Origin: Toxotes chatareus
Taxonomy: Eukaryota > Chordata > Actinopteri > Toxotidae
DNA length: 64,000 nt
Direction: 5' to 3'
Assembly: GCA_016801885.1 (NCBI GenBank)
Contig: CM028899.1
Location: 16,259,501-16,323,500, forward strand
Below, one piece after another: positions 1 to 11,502 of the stretch (its first letter is position 1; every line of letters starts with the position of its first letter). A program made the position numbers and the translations under genes. A model generated the notes under the pieces. That model saw only the letters and a program-made list of their open reading frames with translations. It had not been told where the DNA came from and made no database searches.

Positions 1-640
1 AGATCTAGATCATAGAGCATAAAGAGTTTGACAGCTCCTACCTGATGCCGTGTTTGTTATTCAGTCTTATTCAACTCCAGCATGTGAGAGATAACGTGAA
101 AGGCCGTGGCATAATAACACATGACTGTGTGTGTGTGAGTCTTTGAGACAGACAAGTAAATACATCTGGTTTAACCAAATTAGCAGTGTGGTTTATTACT
201 TGCTCGCATCTGAAACTAAATACAAATTATCTTGAATATTTATGTATTTTGTATTTTACAGGTATTCTTTAAAAGACAACATGAGAAATGTTGCTTTATC
301 TGTTTAAACTTGTTAAAAATGGATGAATATGCCAAATCTTACTTCACCTAATCAATATTGAGCAGTGTCTTTTTAATCATACATCATACTGGATAAGTGT
401 TTAAGGTGATTTAGCTGTAATGCTGTTAAAGACAAATCTACCTGATGTGATGTTTATCACATTTAAAAAAAACCCATAGTGGCTTTAAAGCTGTTTCCAT
501 TACATTTGACCACAAGTAAACAAGTTTATCAGTAAATTAGAATCAAAAGGGGCAGGTTTGTCTTAGGAAGAATTTTGTTTTTAGGTGTAATGGGCTGCAT
601 CGAAACCATATATCTCACATCACTCTGCCCCTGATTTCAC
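1..640. other. AT-rich non-coding DNA
   Basis: AT-rich unique-looking sequence without a long open frame. A pyrimidine-poor acceptor-like AG near 260 is followed by only about 29 open codons of AT-rich sequence, which I read as chance. A small hairpin (atgtgat, 4-nt loop, atcacat) lies at 445-462. Nothing else seen. Confidence 0.6.
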
Positions 641-662
641 TGTGTGTGTGTGTGTGTGTGTG
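641..662. repeat. (TG)11 microsatellite
   Basis: Pure TG dinucleotide run, followed directly by a GA-rich tail (gagaaagagaga). It opens a 600-bp interval with three further GT/CA-rich patches, at about 780-808, 1059-1084 and 1191-1229. Confidence 0.95.
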
Positions 663-1058
663 AGAAAGAGAGATAGTGTGTGTAGCTGTGACCTGCTTTC
701 ATATGACAGCCCACACATTTCAGTACCTCGTGGCTTTTGCTGACCTAGAATGAGGGAAGGGGGCTCAGGAAATCCATGTTTGTGTGTGTGCTTGTGTCTG
801 TGTGTGTCCGTGTAACTGTAAATGTAGGCATATGTGCATAAGGCTTTTATAGTCTTTTGAAAGCCAGTAACATAATAGCGCACACCATTTTTCTCCAAAA
901 TGTCATTCTCACTTTCTCTTTCTCCCCTCCCTCGCTCTGCCTCTCTTTCATTTGTCTCTCTCTTTGACAAATGGGAGCGACGTCCATTAGGATGCTTTAT
1001 GAGGTGATGGTGACACAGGGCGCTCTTGACAGCCCCTTACACTGTCTCAACTCCCCAA

Positions 1059-1084
1059 ACACACACACACACTCTCTCTCTCTC
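1059..1084. repeat. Compound (CA)n(TC)n microsatellite
   Basis: An uninterrupted CA run switches into a TC run without a break. This compound form usually arises by mutation of one dinucleotide followed by slippage of the new unit. Confidence 0.9.
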
Positions 1085-1190
1085 AAATCTCCCTGTCTCT
1101 CTCTGCCTCCCTGTTCATCCTCTGTGCTCTTTAATATCAGAGCTCATTGGTCTTTGTCATCCATTGCAGCGCATTCCTGCGCTGTCTCCT

Positions 1191-1229
1191 TGTGTGTGTG
1201 TGCACGCGCGTGTGTGTGTGGGTTGTGTG
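1191..1229. repeat. Alternating TG/CG purine-pyrimidine tract
   Basis: Alternating pyrimidine-purine sequence in which (TG)n is interrupted by cacgcgcg and then resumes. CG steps inside TG steps are the classic sequence preference for left-handed Z-DNA. Whether it forms is inference. Confidence 0.8.
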
Positions 1230-1330
1230 TAGCTGAATCCCTCAGCTCTGGCAGGCCCTCCTTGCTGGTCGAGAACCAGGCTCAGCAGGCGCTACACATG
1301 TCTGATCTATGATCCAGGGCTGGCTTTTAT

Positions 1331-2680
1331 TCTGAGGGAGACATACAGTGTTTCCTTTGTGGCAGGGGAGTGGTGCTTGTGTGTGTGTGTGTTGGTGGTG
1401 CTGGTGGGGGGCCACTCAGGGCGGCCTCTCCCCTGGCGTCTAATGCATCCCAGGTCCCCTGGACTGGCTGGCAGGTTGGATGACTGGTGGGGCTCTGGGG
1501 TGCAGACCAGAACAGTAGGTACACACGAATCACTAACAGGTCTGAGCCCTGTTCGCTTTTAAGAAAACATTTAGAAATGTTAATCATATAAGAAATGAGT
1601 TATTTATAAAATAGTTGTGCTTGCTTGCTTCATAGAGACTGTACATTATAAACCACCACCTTGTACAGGTTGTGATTTACATGAGGAAATGTCCCACAGT
1701 CGCTCATCATCCATGACAACCGTAATTCTTGGCTGTTTGACGGATTCTCTCCCTGGTTCGTTTCTGTAAAGATGCTTGGAGACGCTACAAACTTGTTTTC
1801 AGTTATCATGAATTCATAAAAGATGCTACACCGGGCTTCAGAAACTCCTACAGCTTACAGTAGGCTAACGAAACACTTTCAGAGCTAACTCTGAACGACT
1901 CGCCTTAAGTGGACTTGAAAACACTCGCTGGCCCATCTCAAATTTTTCTACAACCCATAATGCCACACTCTCTATGGAAGGCCAGGTACAATGGTGCTCT
2001 CCATTCAACAAAATCAGCTAATGATCATAATTGTCTAGTCCTGAAATATAAAATGACCCATTTTTTTCAAACTTAATTCACATTAAACTGCCTTTTAAAA
2101 GGTTTAAATACATATTCGTGACCTATTTTTTTAAAGATTTATGTCCTTTGTAGAAAACAAACCCCCCCCCCCTCCCCCAATACACACACCCACACCCACA
2201 ATAAAACAACAAATTGTAGTAGCCAGGCAGAGGGCTTCACTTAGTTTATAGAGTTGTCAGTATGTGTGGTTTTAACACCTTCAGCCTTGAATATAAACTA
2301 AGAACAGGAACAATATGCAGTGATGATGCAGTACGTTCACATTGAGTCAAGTCCAGATGTGTAAGGATGAGCGATGAGTATAGAGATGGCTTAGATGTTC
2401 TGTATTCACATATATACATACTGGTTTGAGCCAGCATGTGTATGTGTGTGTTTGAGTCCTTATCTCAACCCTGGTAAACGTTTCCACTGTATCTACTGGA
2501 TCTCTCTTACCATCCACCAAGTCCGTCTGAGTTTGTCTGTCTGTGCAGACATCTACATATGTGTTTGTCCATATATGGTTGTGTGTCTATAGCTGCCTGT
2601 TTCTGAAGTGTGTGACACCACAATAAGTGTGTGCAAATGCTAATGAATCCTAATCTAAATGGTACATGTGATATAAAATA
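1331..2680. other. Unique non-coding DNA with poly-C tract
   Basis: Mostly unique sequence. A GC-richer patch at about 1415-1515 lacks a sustained open frame. A C run with one T interruption lies at 2162-2178, followed by a short CA-rich stretch. An NKX2-type word (cttaagtgg) occurs at 1904-1912. No gene seen. Confidence 0.6.
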
Positions 2681-2890
2681 GAAATATGTAAATATATGTG
2701 TTCTAATCTAATCTAGTATATATTCACGACACATAAACATACATATATAGAAAAAGATATAAAAGATAAATATATATTTTTATATGTATCTCTACATATA
2801 TGTATATGTAGTATTTATGTTTTTATATGTATGTAGTATATTTATGTTTCTGTTTTGTGTTTCGTGTACATGTAACACATGGTAGTGCTT
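2681..2890. repeat. AT-rich low-complexity segment with imperfect tandem unit
   Basis: Dominated by TATA/TATG words. Two adjacent imperfect copies of a roughly 24-bp unit (tatatgta...gtat...ttatgttt) lie at about 2800-2822 and 2824-2849. The palindrome tacatatatgta lies just upstream. Typical slippage-prone intergenic DNA. Confidence 0.7.
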
Positions 2891-5377
2891 TAGTACGATC
2901 TCTCAGATTTGAAGACAACACTTCTGATGTTGTTTCCCACGCTCATCTCTGAAAATAGGTCTAGATGCTGCTGGGTTCATCTGTAACGCACACACACACA
3001 CACACAAGCACATAAACATATGCACATACACATCGACAATGAAACTATGTGACTCCCACTTTAATCCATGCATTGTTCCACCTATATACATTATATGGCA
3101 CGGCTTCAAAAGAAGCAGGTGCTTTTTTGCATCTTCTTCCTTAGAAGACTTAAGAAAAGCCAAAGTATGCATGTTTTGCTGCTCGTGTGCAGATTTTTGC
3201 GTGTGTGTGTGTGTGTCTGCTGTCTGTCTGGGAGCGGGTGTATAGCCAGGTGCTTGCTGACATACTGGGGCTTTGTGGTTGTGGTTGGTGGCTTGCTTGC
3301 TGCGCAGACAACCGAGAAGGAACTGTCTCCTTTTTTTTGTATTTCTATGTGTGTGTGCATGTGTGAGAATATATTGTGAATGTAAATTCTACTCTATATT
3401 GTTCAGTGTTCCGTGACAAGACTCGAGGGGGGGGGGGGGTTGGTTTCCGCTGTCGTGCTACTTGAGTGCATGTGAATTCGGTGCAGTCTGCCTGTTTGTG
3501 TTTGCAATTTGGTTAATGTGAGCCTTTATTCATCAGTTTTCCTAACACGCTTTTGAATTGTGAATGTGTCAATTGCAACAGTACATGATGCAAACAAACA
3601 ATAGCATCATCTGTTTCATTTTCTGTAAGCAGTCTCTACAGTGAACCTCTGTGCATGTCATTTTCAAATGTAACACTACCATATAAACACACCAGCAGGC
3701 AGGTTTAGAGGCAGCAGGTGATAGATCAGAGGATATAGTAGCATTGGCTTTATCAAAGGCCCTGTTCCAACCCACATGAGTGTCTTATTGCGGCCTCACT
3801 ACAAAGGGAAACAATGGTTGGAGTGGGAGTAGATAGCGCTCTGCCATTCCCGCAGCCTTGTTCGGGACCCATGGTGGCACACCATCACATGATGCCCGAG
3901 GTAAATATGATTGTGGCTTATAGGCTTGAAAGCAGCAGTACAGATCTGTGGGCACATGACATGTGTGTTATATTGTAAAGCTTGGCTAACCAAGACTAAA
4001 ACACTGTGTGAAGAGCTTCTTTCATCACGTGCTAAAACGTGCTCAACTAGATTATATTAATTTGAATAATCAGGAGTGATTTTGAGTCACATGTGTCTGA
4101 TTAGTAGCTTTGCCTGGGATGTTTTTTGTCCTTGTTAAATTTAGACTTTCTACTCATGAGTGATGCACCACCACACCCAGGACAGCATCTAATTACATCT
4201 CACCCACATCTTTTGATTTAATACAAGGCATGGGTTTTTTTTACAGATGATTTTACATAAAAAACTTTGATCTTTGCATGTTCATTAAATACTTTCTAAA
4301 CTAGTGTAACACCTTTGTATACAGGGAGAGACCTAGGACGAGGATGACGTTGCCACAGAACAGGACACAAATTGCCACATTCTCACGGTGTTGGTTAGCC
4401 AAACCTCTTTACCCAGAACTCTTGGCTAGGTTCTGCTAAGTTGAGTCATCTCGATGCAGCTAAAGGCTTCGGCTTCACCCACACACAAACCACTGTGCAC
4501 TATCTGAGTCACAGACATGAAGGCCTTAAACCTGCACACATAAACATTAAATACACAGATTTAGCCATTGTCATAGTCCTGATTTTACCTCAAGGCAGTT
4601 GTTCATTGGTTGATTGGAAAATGTATTTTTCCTTCCAGATAAAATCATTAGTACCATTGCTACGTTACTAACCGCTGCACAAGCCCCCACACACATGCAC
4701 ACTTTCCACTTCAACGTCAGCCTATTAGACATCACCTGATATCTCAGTAAGCTGTCACTGTTGTGATTCATGAGCGTATGGAAATGACTTGCCCTGTTGC
4801 ATCACTGGCTGTGTGTGAGCCACTGTTCTTCAGAGAAGATGCTGTTAAAGTTGGCCAACTGCAGCACACATTAAAAACACTGTTTTTTTCTTGATAGTTT
4901 TTGATTCCAAAGAAAATTAAGAAGCGAATGAATAAAACAGGTTTTAAATTTAAAAAAATTGAGACGAACTCTTAAACTATTTGCAAAAAGGTTCAACTCT
5001 ACTAGTTCTGTTTTTAAGAACCATGACTTCTTTGAGTGTGTGAGGCTGAATAAGTAATGTCATGCTAAGTATAGCCGAACAAACAAAATGAGCTGTAGTA
5101 ATAAAAAAAGAAGCTGCAATAATGATCTCTTTCCTGTTGGCTTTAAGTTTCCTAAAACTGAGACACGGACAGTCTCCGTCATATCAGTAGCTACTGAGAG
5201 GCACAGTCTTTGTTAAACACACAAAAAGTTGCACACATTATGTTTGAGCCCTAATTCTTAAAACTAAGTCCATAAGGTCTGTGTCCATAATCTATTTGCT
5301 GCATTTCAAAGTTCATGGCTCTTTTGTGTCCGTGCCTAAGCTGCTGCCATTCCATTAGTGATACAGCTGCTTTATAT
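2891..5377. other. Unique non-coding DNA with short simple repeats
   Basis: Holds a CA run (2989-3006), a GT run (3200-3216) and a 13-base G run (3427-3439). The open frames here translate to Cys/Val or His/Thr strings from the dinucleotides, so they are artefacts. The rest is AT-rich unique DNA in which I see no gene, RNA or recognised transposon. Confidence 0.6.
3427..3439. repeat. Poly-G tract
   Basis: Thirteen consecutive G just after a ctcgag site. Long G runs are uncommon here and are often length-variable. Confidence 0.9.
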
Positions 5378-5393
5378 AAAAAAAAAAAAAAAA
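5378..5393. repeat. Poly-A tract
   Basis: A16 run followed by gaaaagaaa. No target-site duplication or retroposed gene is evident upstream, so I call it a simple homopolymer rather than a retrogene tail. Confidence 0.85.
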
Positions 5394-6738
5394 GAAAAGA
5401 AATATGCATTTTTATTTTCAGTTAGACTGAGAAATTCATCATTTGAAACCTGAATCCTCTTTCAAAATAATCCATAATATAAAATACTCATGAAGGAATG
5501 TGGGCGACCTTTCACAGCTTGAAACTTTGGCTTATAAAACAGAAATATGTTGAAGGGTACAGTTTCTTTTCTGACGTGATTTTAAAGTTTGCTGAAAGGT
5601 TTCAGTGTGTGTGAATGTGTTTTAGATTTGTTTGTTATGTGCACAGTGCAGACCTGCCTGCTGTAGCTGAGTGAAATAAGAGACAGGTTGGCATGGGGAA
5701 GACTTGCCTTGGCACAGCTCAGGCCACAGACGGGTTCCGGTATGAGTTTACAGTATAGTTTGCTTCTCTGTGGCTTGACAGCTCTGTGCTCTGAGAGAGA
5801 CTTAACCATGCGACAGACATGCTGTGCACTTTCCCACAGCCACTGAGAAGCTAGGGCTACTTTTATGGTTGCTTAACATTTACATTTGGATACCTACTTG
5901 GCATCCTGATATTGCAGCAGCTTTTTTTTCTTCTTCTTAAGAAGAGAACAAACCTTATCATGTGCTTGAACCAAGCGAGCTGTGGTTGTCTCTCATCTTT
6001 TTGGCAGCCAATTTTGACACTTGAAGTGACTGACTAAAGGTCAAAGTTGATTAGTGTGGGCATATTTGTGATTGTTTTATCCTGCAGTGCCCTTTTCATA
6101 TTCAAGCTGCGAGCACTGTCACTCCTTCCACTGAGAACAAATGGCCTTTGATTAGTTCAAATTAATCAGAGATAAAATGTAACTGTATTTTTCTTTTTTT
6201 AATTTTATGGTTTCCTTCAGGTTGCACAAGAATAGTGGGGTGACTCATGGCTTACATAAGCATCGTCAAAGGCAACGGTCAACAGCCTGGAGATGACAGG
6301 CAGATATGAATCACCTCATCCAACACATGTGGTTGTCACAACTTTCACTTGTTAGCTGGATGTTTCCATTATGCTAATAAGAAAAGCAGACCAGCTTCCA
6401 AACCTACGTCTGTGATTAGATCAAGCTCAGCAACAAGTTCCCATACAGTCAGACAATGAGCAATTTCAGCACAAAAGTAGACGATGCTCCCTCATATAAT
6501 ACATAAAATAATATAATAATCACATATTAATGTAATGATTAAAATTCTTCATTATGTTGATAACAGCGTTTGCAAACTCTAAAATTTCTGTTTTTAAATG
6601 CTAAACAAAGTTTTTTCCTGCATATTAGCTGAGAGTCGTTTGTTTCAGTTTGGTCAGAAGTGAATCATCACAATTACACACCATACTAGCTGTATCAGCA
6701 TTAATATCACATTTTTTCAAGACAGACATTTTTTCTTC

Positions 6739-6743
<5 letters not shown>
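5394..6743. other. Unique non-coding DNA
   Basis: AT-rich unique sequence. It contains a perfect 14-bp palindrome (tcttcttaagaaga) at 5932-5945. An enhancer-like patch at about 6120-6180 has paired homeodomain words (ttgattag, aattaatcag). Acceptor-like sites near 6087 and 6219 open frames of only about 25 codons and have no paired donor. Confidence 0.5.

Positions 6744-6766
<23 letters not shown>
6744..6766. repeat. Poly-T tract (T23)
   Basis: Uninterrupted run of 23 T, ending in acag. It mimics a polypyrimidine tract and 3' splice site, but the sequence after it has no convincing open frame with a donor. Confidence 0.9.
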
Positions 6767-6769
<3 letters not shown>

Positions 6770-6889
6770 GAAGTGGGGGTGTCTCTCTGGGGAGGAAAGG
6801 CTGTTCACAGTCACTGTGTGTTGTGTCTGCTCATCTCCCCAGCCTTCCCTAAATCAAGAAGGCAGAAGTGAGAAACGGTTGAGAAGTAC

Positions 6890-7130
6890 GACCAGTGTCT
6901 TCCTGTTATGTGTGCGTGAAACCCCAGACGGCTGTCTAAGTTGCTCGCACGCAAACGCCGGCCCGGGAACCATGGCAACGGCAGGTCCCCACATTCAGAA
7001 GACGGAAGTGAGCCGATGCGCTGAGGAAGTTATTGGTTTTTTGATGGCCATCGCAGTGGTTTCATGAGAAAGACTGTGACTCGGCCCTTGTGTTGCGCTG
7101 ACGGTCATCCGGCGTGGGAACGTAGTCTTC
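6890..7130. promoter_or_regulatory. CpG-dense block with RFX/X-box-like palindrome
   Basis: CpG dinucleotides are far denser here than in flanking DNA (acgacc, ctcgcacgc, acgccgg, cccggg, gatgcgctg, ccggcg). A near-palindromic word at 6966-6979 (ggaaccatggcaac) resembles the X-box bound by RFX factors. I see no TATA box, and the open frame across the block stops at 7067. It could be a small unmethylated island, an enhancer or an old exon. The regulatory reading is inference. Confidence 0.3.
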
Positions 7131-10100
7131 ATAGTAACATGACAGTGGTGATACCTATGACCAGACACCACGTACTTTAGACTGATGTTCTCAGACACGT
7201 GAATTTCAACTGGAATCAGCATCAGATTAAAATATAGATCTGTCAGTCTTCAGAAAAGAGATGGCACTTGATAAATGTGTAGCAGTGTTTGCAGTCTGCA
7301 GCGTTTCCCTCGCTATCATGCACACCATTCTCAGAAACACGTTACTGCTGCAAACTGCTTAGCAGTGCTGCATTGTCTGACACGTCCCCAGAAACCTACA
7401 TTTACCAGCTACTCTACCTGATGTGAGGAGAACCACCCACCAGCTCTGCCGTCACTGTGTCTGTCTGCTGTCATGGAAACAGTAGCACAGGGCTCACCTG
7501 GTCTTAGAAAACCACAGCAACCTCACCCTGTCCTTAACTCCGAAGTTCTCACCTTGTAGTTTTGCTTACGTTTTGTGGTTAGGAGTGAGGCGGGGGCATT
7601 TACAAGCAATCAGCCGTAGATGTTCAGTGGAAGTATTTGTCTGATAAATTCACCAGAACTCAGTTCGGCCAGAGAGAGAGTTTCTCACAACCACCAAGGT
7701 TTAACACTGCCTGTGAGGCCTCCCAGAGTGGTTTGTGCGGAGTCATGCTACAATGATTTGATGAATCCTAACCTCCTGTTACTTGTTTAGTAGTCACATT
7801 CACTTGGGTATCAATAGACTGCCTCATGCCAAATGGTTACTATCAAATATTGGGTACATAAGTTCCAAGTAACTGCAGAGTCACTCCCGTGAATTCTCAC
7901 GGCCGTCTCACAGACAGAATCTCTTACAACACGGATGAAATTTCATCATCAGCTCTGTGTTTCTCTTTTTTTCTGCAGATATTAAAGATGCTTTCTGTTT
8001 CAGATTGTATCTAACATGTTCTCACAGTTGTTAGGTGTAAGAGTTTTATAGTTTTTGAGTGTGTGGAATACGGCTCTGGTTTGTCATTTCATCTGAAAGA
8101 CAAATCTGTGCAACAGTATGAAGTGAGTCATCACTAAGCGACAGCATCCCTACATCCTTTCTGTTTCTATATGTGTCTTAATTATTTTCATGTCGACTGT
8201 ATTGACTTGCAGAGCACAGGAGACGTTTTATCTCACAGCAGCATTGTGTGGCTGTGCATGTGGCTGTTTCCTCCCATATCCCATAGCCACACCTGCCACA
8301 GCCTGGCTTCTGCTTGGCCTCAAGCCTCCTGTGAGCTGCGCCTAGGTTGACCAAGCATGCCACCAAGCACCCTTGGGGGCAGGGCTCCCCTCAGCCAGAA
8401 CTCCACAACCCCCAGGCCTCAGCCTCCCCGAGAATCAGTCTGAGGCGATGGCATGTGGGGGGGGTTGTCCTCGCCTGCGGTGTCTGTTTCTGTGACGCTC
8501 AGACACCAGTGGCTGAGAGCCACACTGGGACAAAGACAAAACTGGAAACATTGCATGGAAACAAGCATCTGATGCTAACTGCGTGTGTGTGTGTGTGTGT
8601 GTGTGTGTGCTTGGCTGAGAGTGGTGAAGTGGAGGGGGGGAGTTTATGGGCTGCTAAATGCCAGACTCACCACAGGTGGGAGCTCCTCTGTCGACCCCAT
8701 TAAAGCCAAGCAAAATGGAGGGCCTGTGTTCAACTACTCTGTGCCCTGACATCCAGCAGTGCTTCAGGCAGTGGCCACAACAACAAGTGAGCAATAAGAA
8801 AGTACACTTCATCTGTTTTTTTTTTTTTTCTCAGTGTGTTGACACAGTTGTAAATGCCATGAAGTTTGGTTAGAGGGGGGACAGGCTGCTAGGGTCTTCT
8901 GGGAAGTCCCCTGCTGTCAGAGATGTCAATGCAGTCTTGAAGGTTGCTAGCAGGAGCATCTCCTGAATGCAAGCATACCACAGGTGACTCATTCATTTAC
9001 CAAAAAAGGGAAAACCAGAGGTTGCTGACCTAAATAAGTTATACAGTTTTTCTTGGACTTCTGGAGTTTGTAAAGTCCCCTCAAAAAGTACATCTGTTCT
9101 TCACCCGAAAAGCCAATCCTGCCCGCTCAGTAGCTTATGATTTAATGCAAGCTTGCAAATTGTCAAATTTGGTGAAGAATTCGCTTGTCATGCTAAATGA
9201 AATCTTACTTTTCATAATTGCAGTCTCAAATTTGTCATATATTTTACAGAATCTTTCACACACATGTTGTGTCTGAATCTTTTCAGTGCCTGCGATTTTG
9301 TGGTAAGGTAGGCAGATCCTATTGAGGTCCATTACATTGTCCTGTAAAAGCCCACTCCTGTGCGGCCTGGTTTTAGGGCCCTGGTTAAAAACACAAAACC
9401 AAACCAGGCTTTTAGGGTTGCTGCAGAGGAAAACCACCACTCCACGACAATAAATATTTTACCTTGCTACCGGCAGTCCAGCAGCATTTAGTGACCACAG
9501 GCAGTGTTAAGTGTTCCTGACCAGAGGCGAAGGGGGCACTTAACAAATGATAATGCCCACTATCTGTCAGTGCTCCTGGCTGCCACTTCTGCCTGAGAGC
9601 TCTATGGTGGCTGGGGCCAGACCACTCTACGCCCACCACTGACCTGCCAGCTAACCACACACTCCACAGCCTCCAGCGCACACACACACACACCTCTACT
9701 TCCTGCTGGGAAGAGGGACTCTCTTCATCGGTCAAATGACAGATGCCACTGTGGCTAGCTGACCCCCTGACCCTCAAAAAAATGACTCTAGCCTGACCTC
9801 CTTAAGAGGCCTTTTACAACAGATAACCACGATTGCATTCAAGGAAATCGAGGAGTGTAGGTTGACTCGTTAATCTGATTTCATTAATATGCTACAACAG
9901 ATTTAAAGATTCAAAAGATTTAAACGTTATGCATGTTCAAGATTTTTTAGTCTCACCGCACATCTAAATGTGAAACTGAAAACGTCCCCAGTTCAAGTCA
10001 GATAATGAAAATATGTAAATAAAGCCCACCGTTAAATTCCACCACGCTTTACTCAGCAGCAGCAAATGCACTGTGTATTTTCTCAAATCTGTGGAAAAGT

Positions 10101-11274
10101 CAGCTTTTCAGGCCAACGCGATTAGAGCAGAAGCAAATCAAATCTGCTGCGGGTGCGTTTCAGAGGTGGTTGGGACGTACAATAACGGCCTGTGTGATGC
10201 TGGGAAGAGACAGGACAGCCAGTGATAAGTCTTACCTGATTGGATTTTCCACCCGGTGGGACTTCCAATGTGAGCTAATTGTTGACTGGCAGTGCGCTAG
10301 ATGCCCTCGGCCCACTTTGATGGTTTCACATGACACGATAACGGATGGGGGTGTCCGGGGGTGTGTGTATGAGTGTGTGTGTGGGGGGGGGGGCGGTGCC
10401 AGGATAGGATAGGCCTCTCAGTGAGTGTCAGTCAAGACATGTGTTTAAATTGTTACGATATTTTGAATGTTATATTTTGTTTAACTGTACAGTGCTGTGC
10501 ATCAGGGTGCATTCTGTAACTTTACTGCCTAATTCTGAAAACAGCAGCCAACATCACCTGAGCTGCTGTACGACGGCTGAGTTCAAAACATGCAGCTAAA
10601 TAAATAAGTGTAATTTTGCTGTGAAATAAAACAGAAAAAGGAAAAGGAAAAGAAAGGAGGACTGCAACAACACATCTCATTTTCATCTAACCTTTCTCCA
10701 AAGAGCCAAAGAAGAGAAGCCAAAGAAGCAATGAGAGCAGACCAAGTAGTGAGTGAGGGGAAAAGAGAAAAAAAGGAGAAAGACTAGCCAGCAGGTCCTC
10801 TGTGTGGTCCTCCTTCAGACCGTGTTCTGTTTAACTCTCACTAAAGTGTTTTAAAGTGTTACAAGTGCATTAGTGCCGTGGGTCATGCCTTTGCTTGGCT
10901 AACCTCTGACCCCGAGCCCCTCCAGCAGCTCCGGGCGGGAGAGTGAGCTCATGTCGAGGGGTTAGGCCCCACTGTTTAGAGAGGGAGTTGCCCCAGGGAA
11001 GTGGCGGGGCAGCTGCAGAGGGGAAGGCTGGGCAGCAGCCTGTAATGATCTCCTCATGGATCTTTAATGGCTCCCCTCCGTTAGTGTTAGTGTTCGCACT
11101 GGGGGGACACTGAATGATTCAGTAGGCTACAACAGTGATCACACTCAGACATGCTCACAGATATGCACCTCCACCCCCCTTCGTCCAAACACACACACAG
11201 ATACACGGTTGCACAAACACACAAACAAATCAGCTTGAATGCACACACACTCACAGACATATACTGTACACATT

Positions 11275-11278
<4 letters not shown>
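7131..11278. other. Unique non-coding DNA with scattered microsatellites
   Basis: Contains a (GT)n run at 8583-8609, a T run at about 8817-8830, a CA run near 9680-9692 and a GT-then-G tract at about 10361-10393. A 9-bp stem with a 27-nt loop lies at 9365-9409. The GC-richer block at 10890-11100 has homeodomain-type words (gtaatgatctc, ctttaatgg) and could be an enhancer. No coding gene supported. Confidence 0.55.
8583..8609. repeat. (GT)n microsatellite
   Basis: Pure GT run of 27 nt in otherwise unique sequence. It produces spurious Cys-Val open frames. Confidence 0.95.

Positions 11279-11332
<54 letters not shown>
11279..11332. repeat. (CA)27 microsatellite at the transposon tip
   Basis: A 54-nt CA run between ttta-TA and the tcactgagcact part of the Tc1 5' inverted repeat. 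Because the repeat itself begins CACTCAC, the run probably grew from the element's own terminal CAC. Confidence 0.95.
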
Positions 11333-11337
<5 letters not shown>

Positions 11338-11353
11338 TGAGCACTGTAATACC
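11331..11353 (+). repeat. 5' terminal inverted repeat of the Tc1-like element
   Basis: Its sequence is the imperfect reverse complement of the 3' end at about 12481-12503. The first seven bases and the agcact core are shared, and several substitutions separate the arms. The divergence fits an old, inactive copy. Confidence 0.8.
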
Positions 11354-11466
11354 TCTAAACCTATTTATTTGTGCAATTAAACAATCAGCCAATCACGTGG
11401 CAGCAGTGCAACGTATACAGTCATACAGATACAGGTCAGGAGCCTCAGTTAATGTTCACATCAAAC

Positions 11467-11502
<36 letters not shown>
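11467..11502. repeat. (AAT)12 microsatellite inside the transposon
   Basis: An ATA/AAT trinucleotide run lies where fish Tc1 relatives have a short unexpanded leader just before the transposase start. The flanks (cacatcaaac upstream, ggggaaaatgtgac downstream) belong to the transposon. Confidence 0.93.

Noticed and set aside
5378..5393. Poly-A run as a retroposon tail
   Set aside because: No target-site duplication, LINE end or intronless gene remnant next to it.
11087..11392. Minus-strand open frame of about 100 codons
   Set aside because: Most of it is the Cys-Val translation of the CA tract, and it overlaps the start of the transposon.
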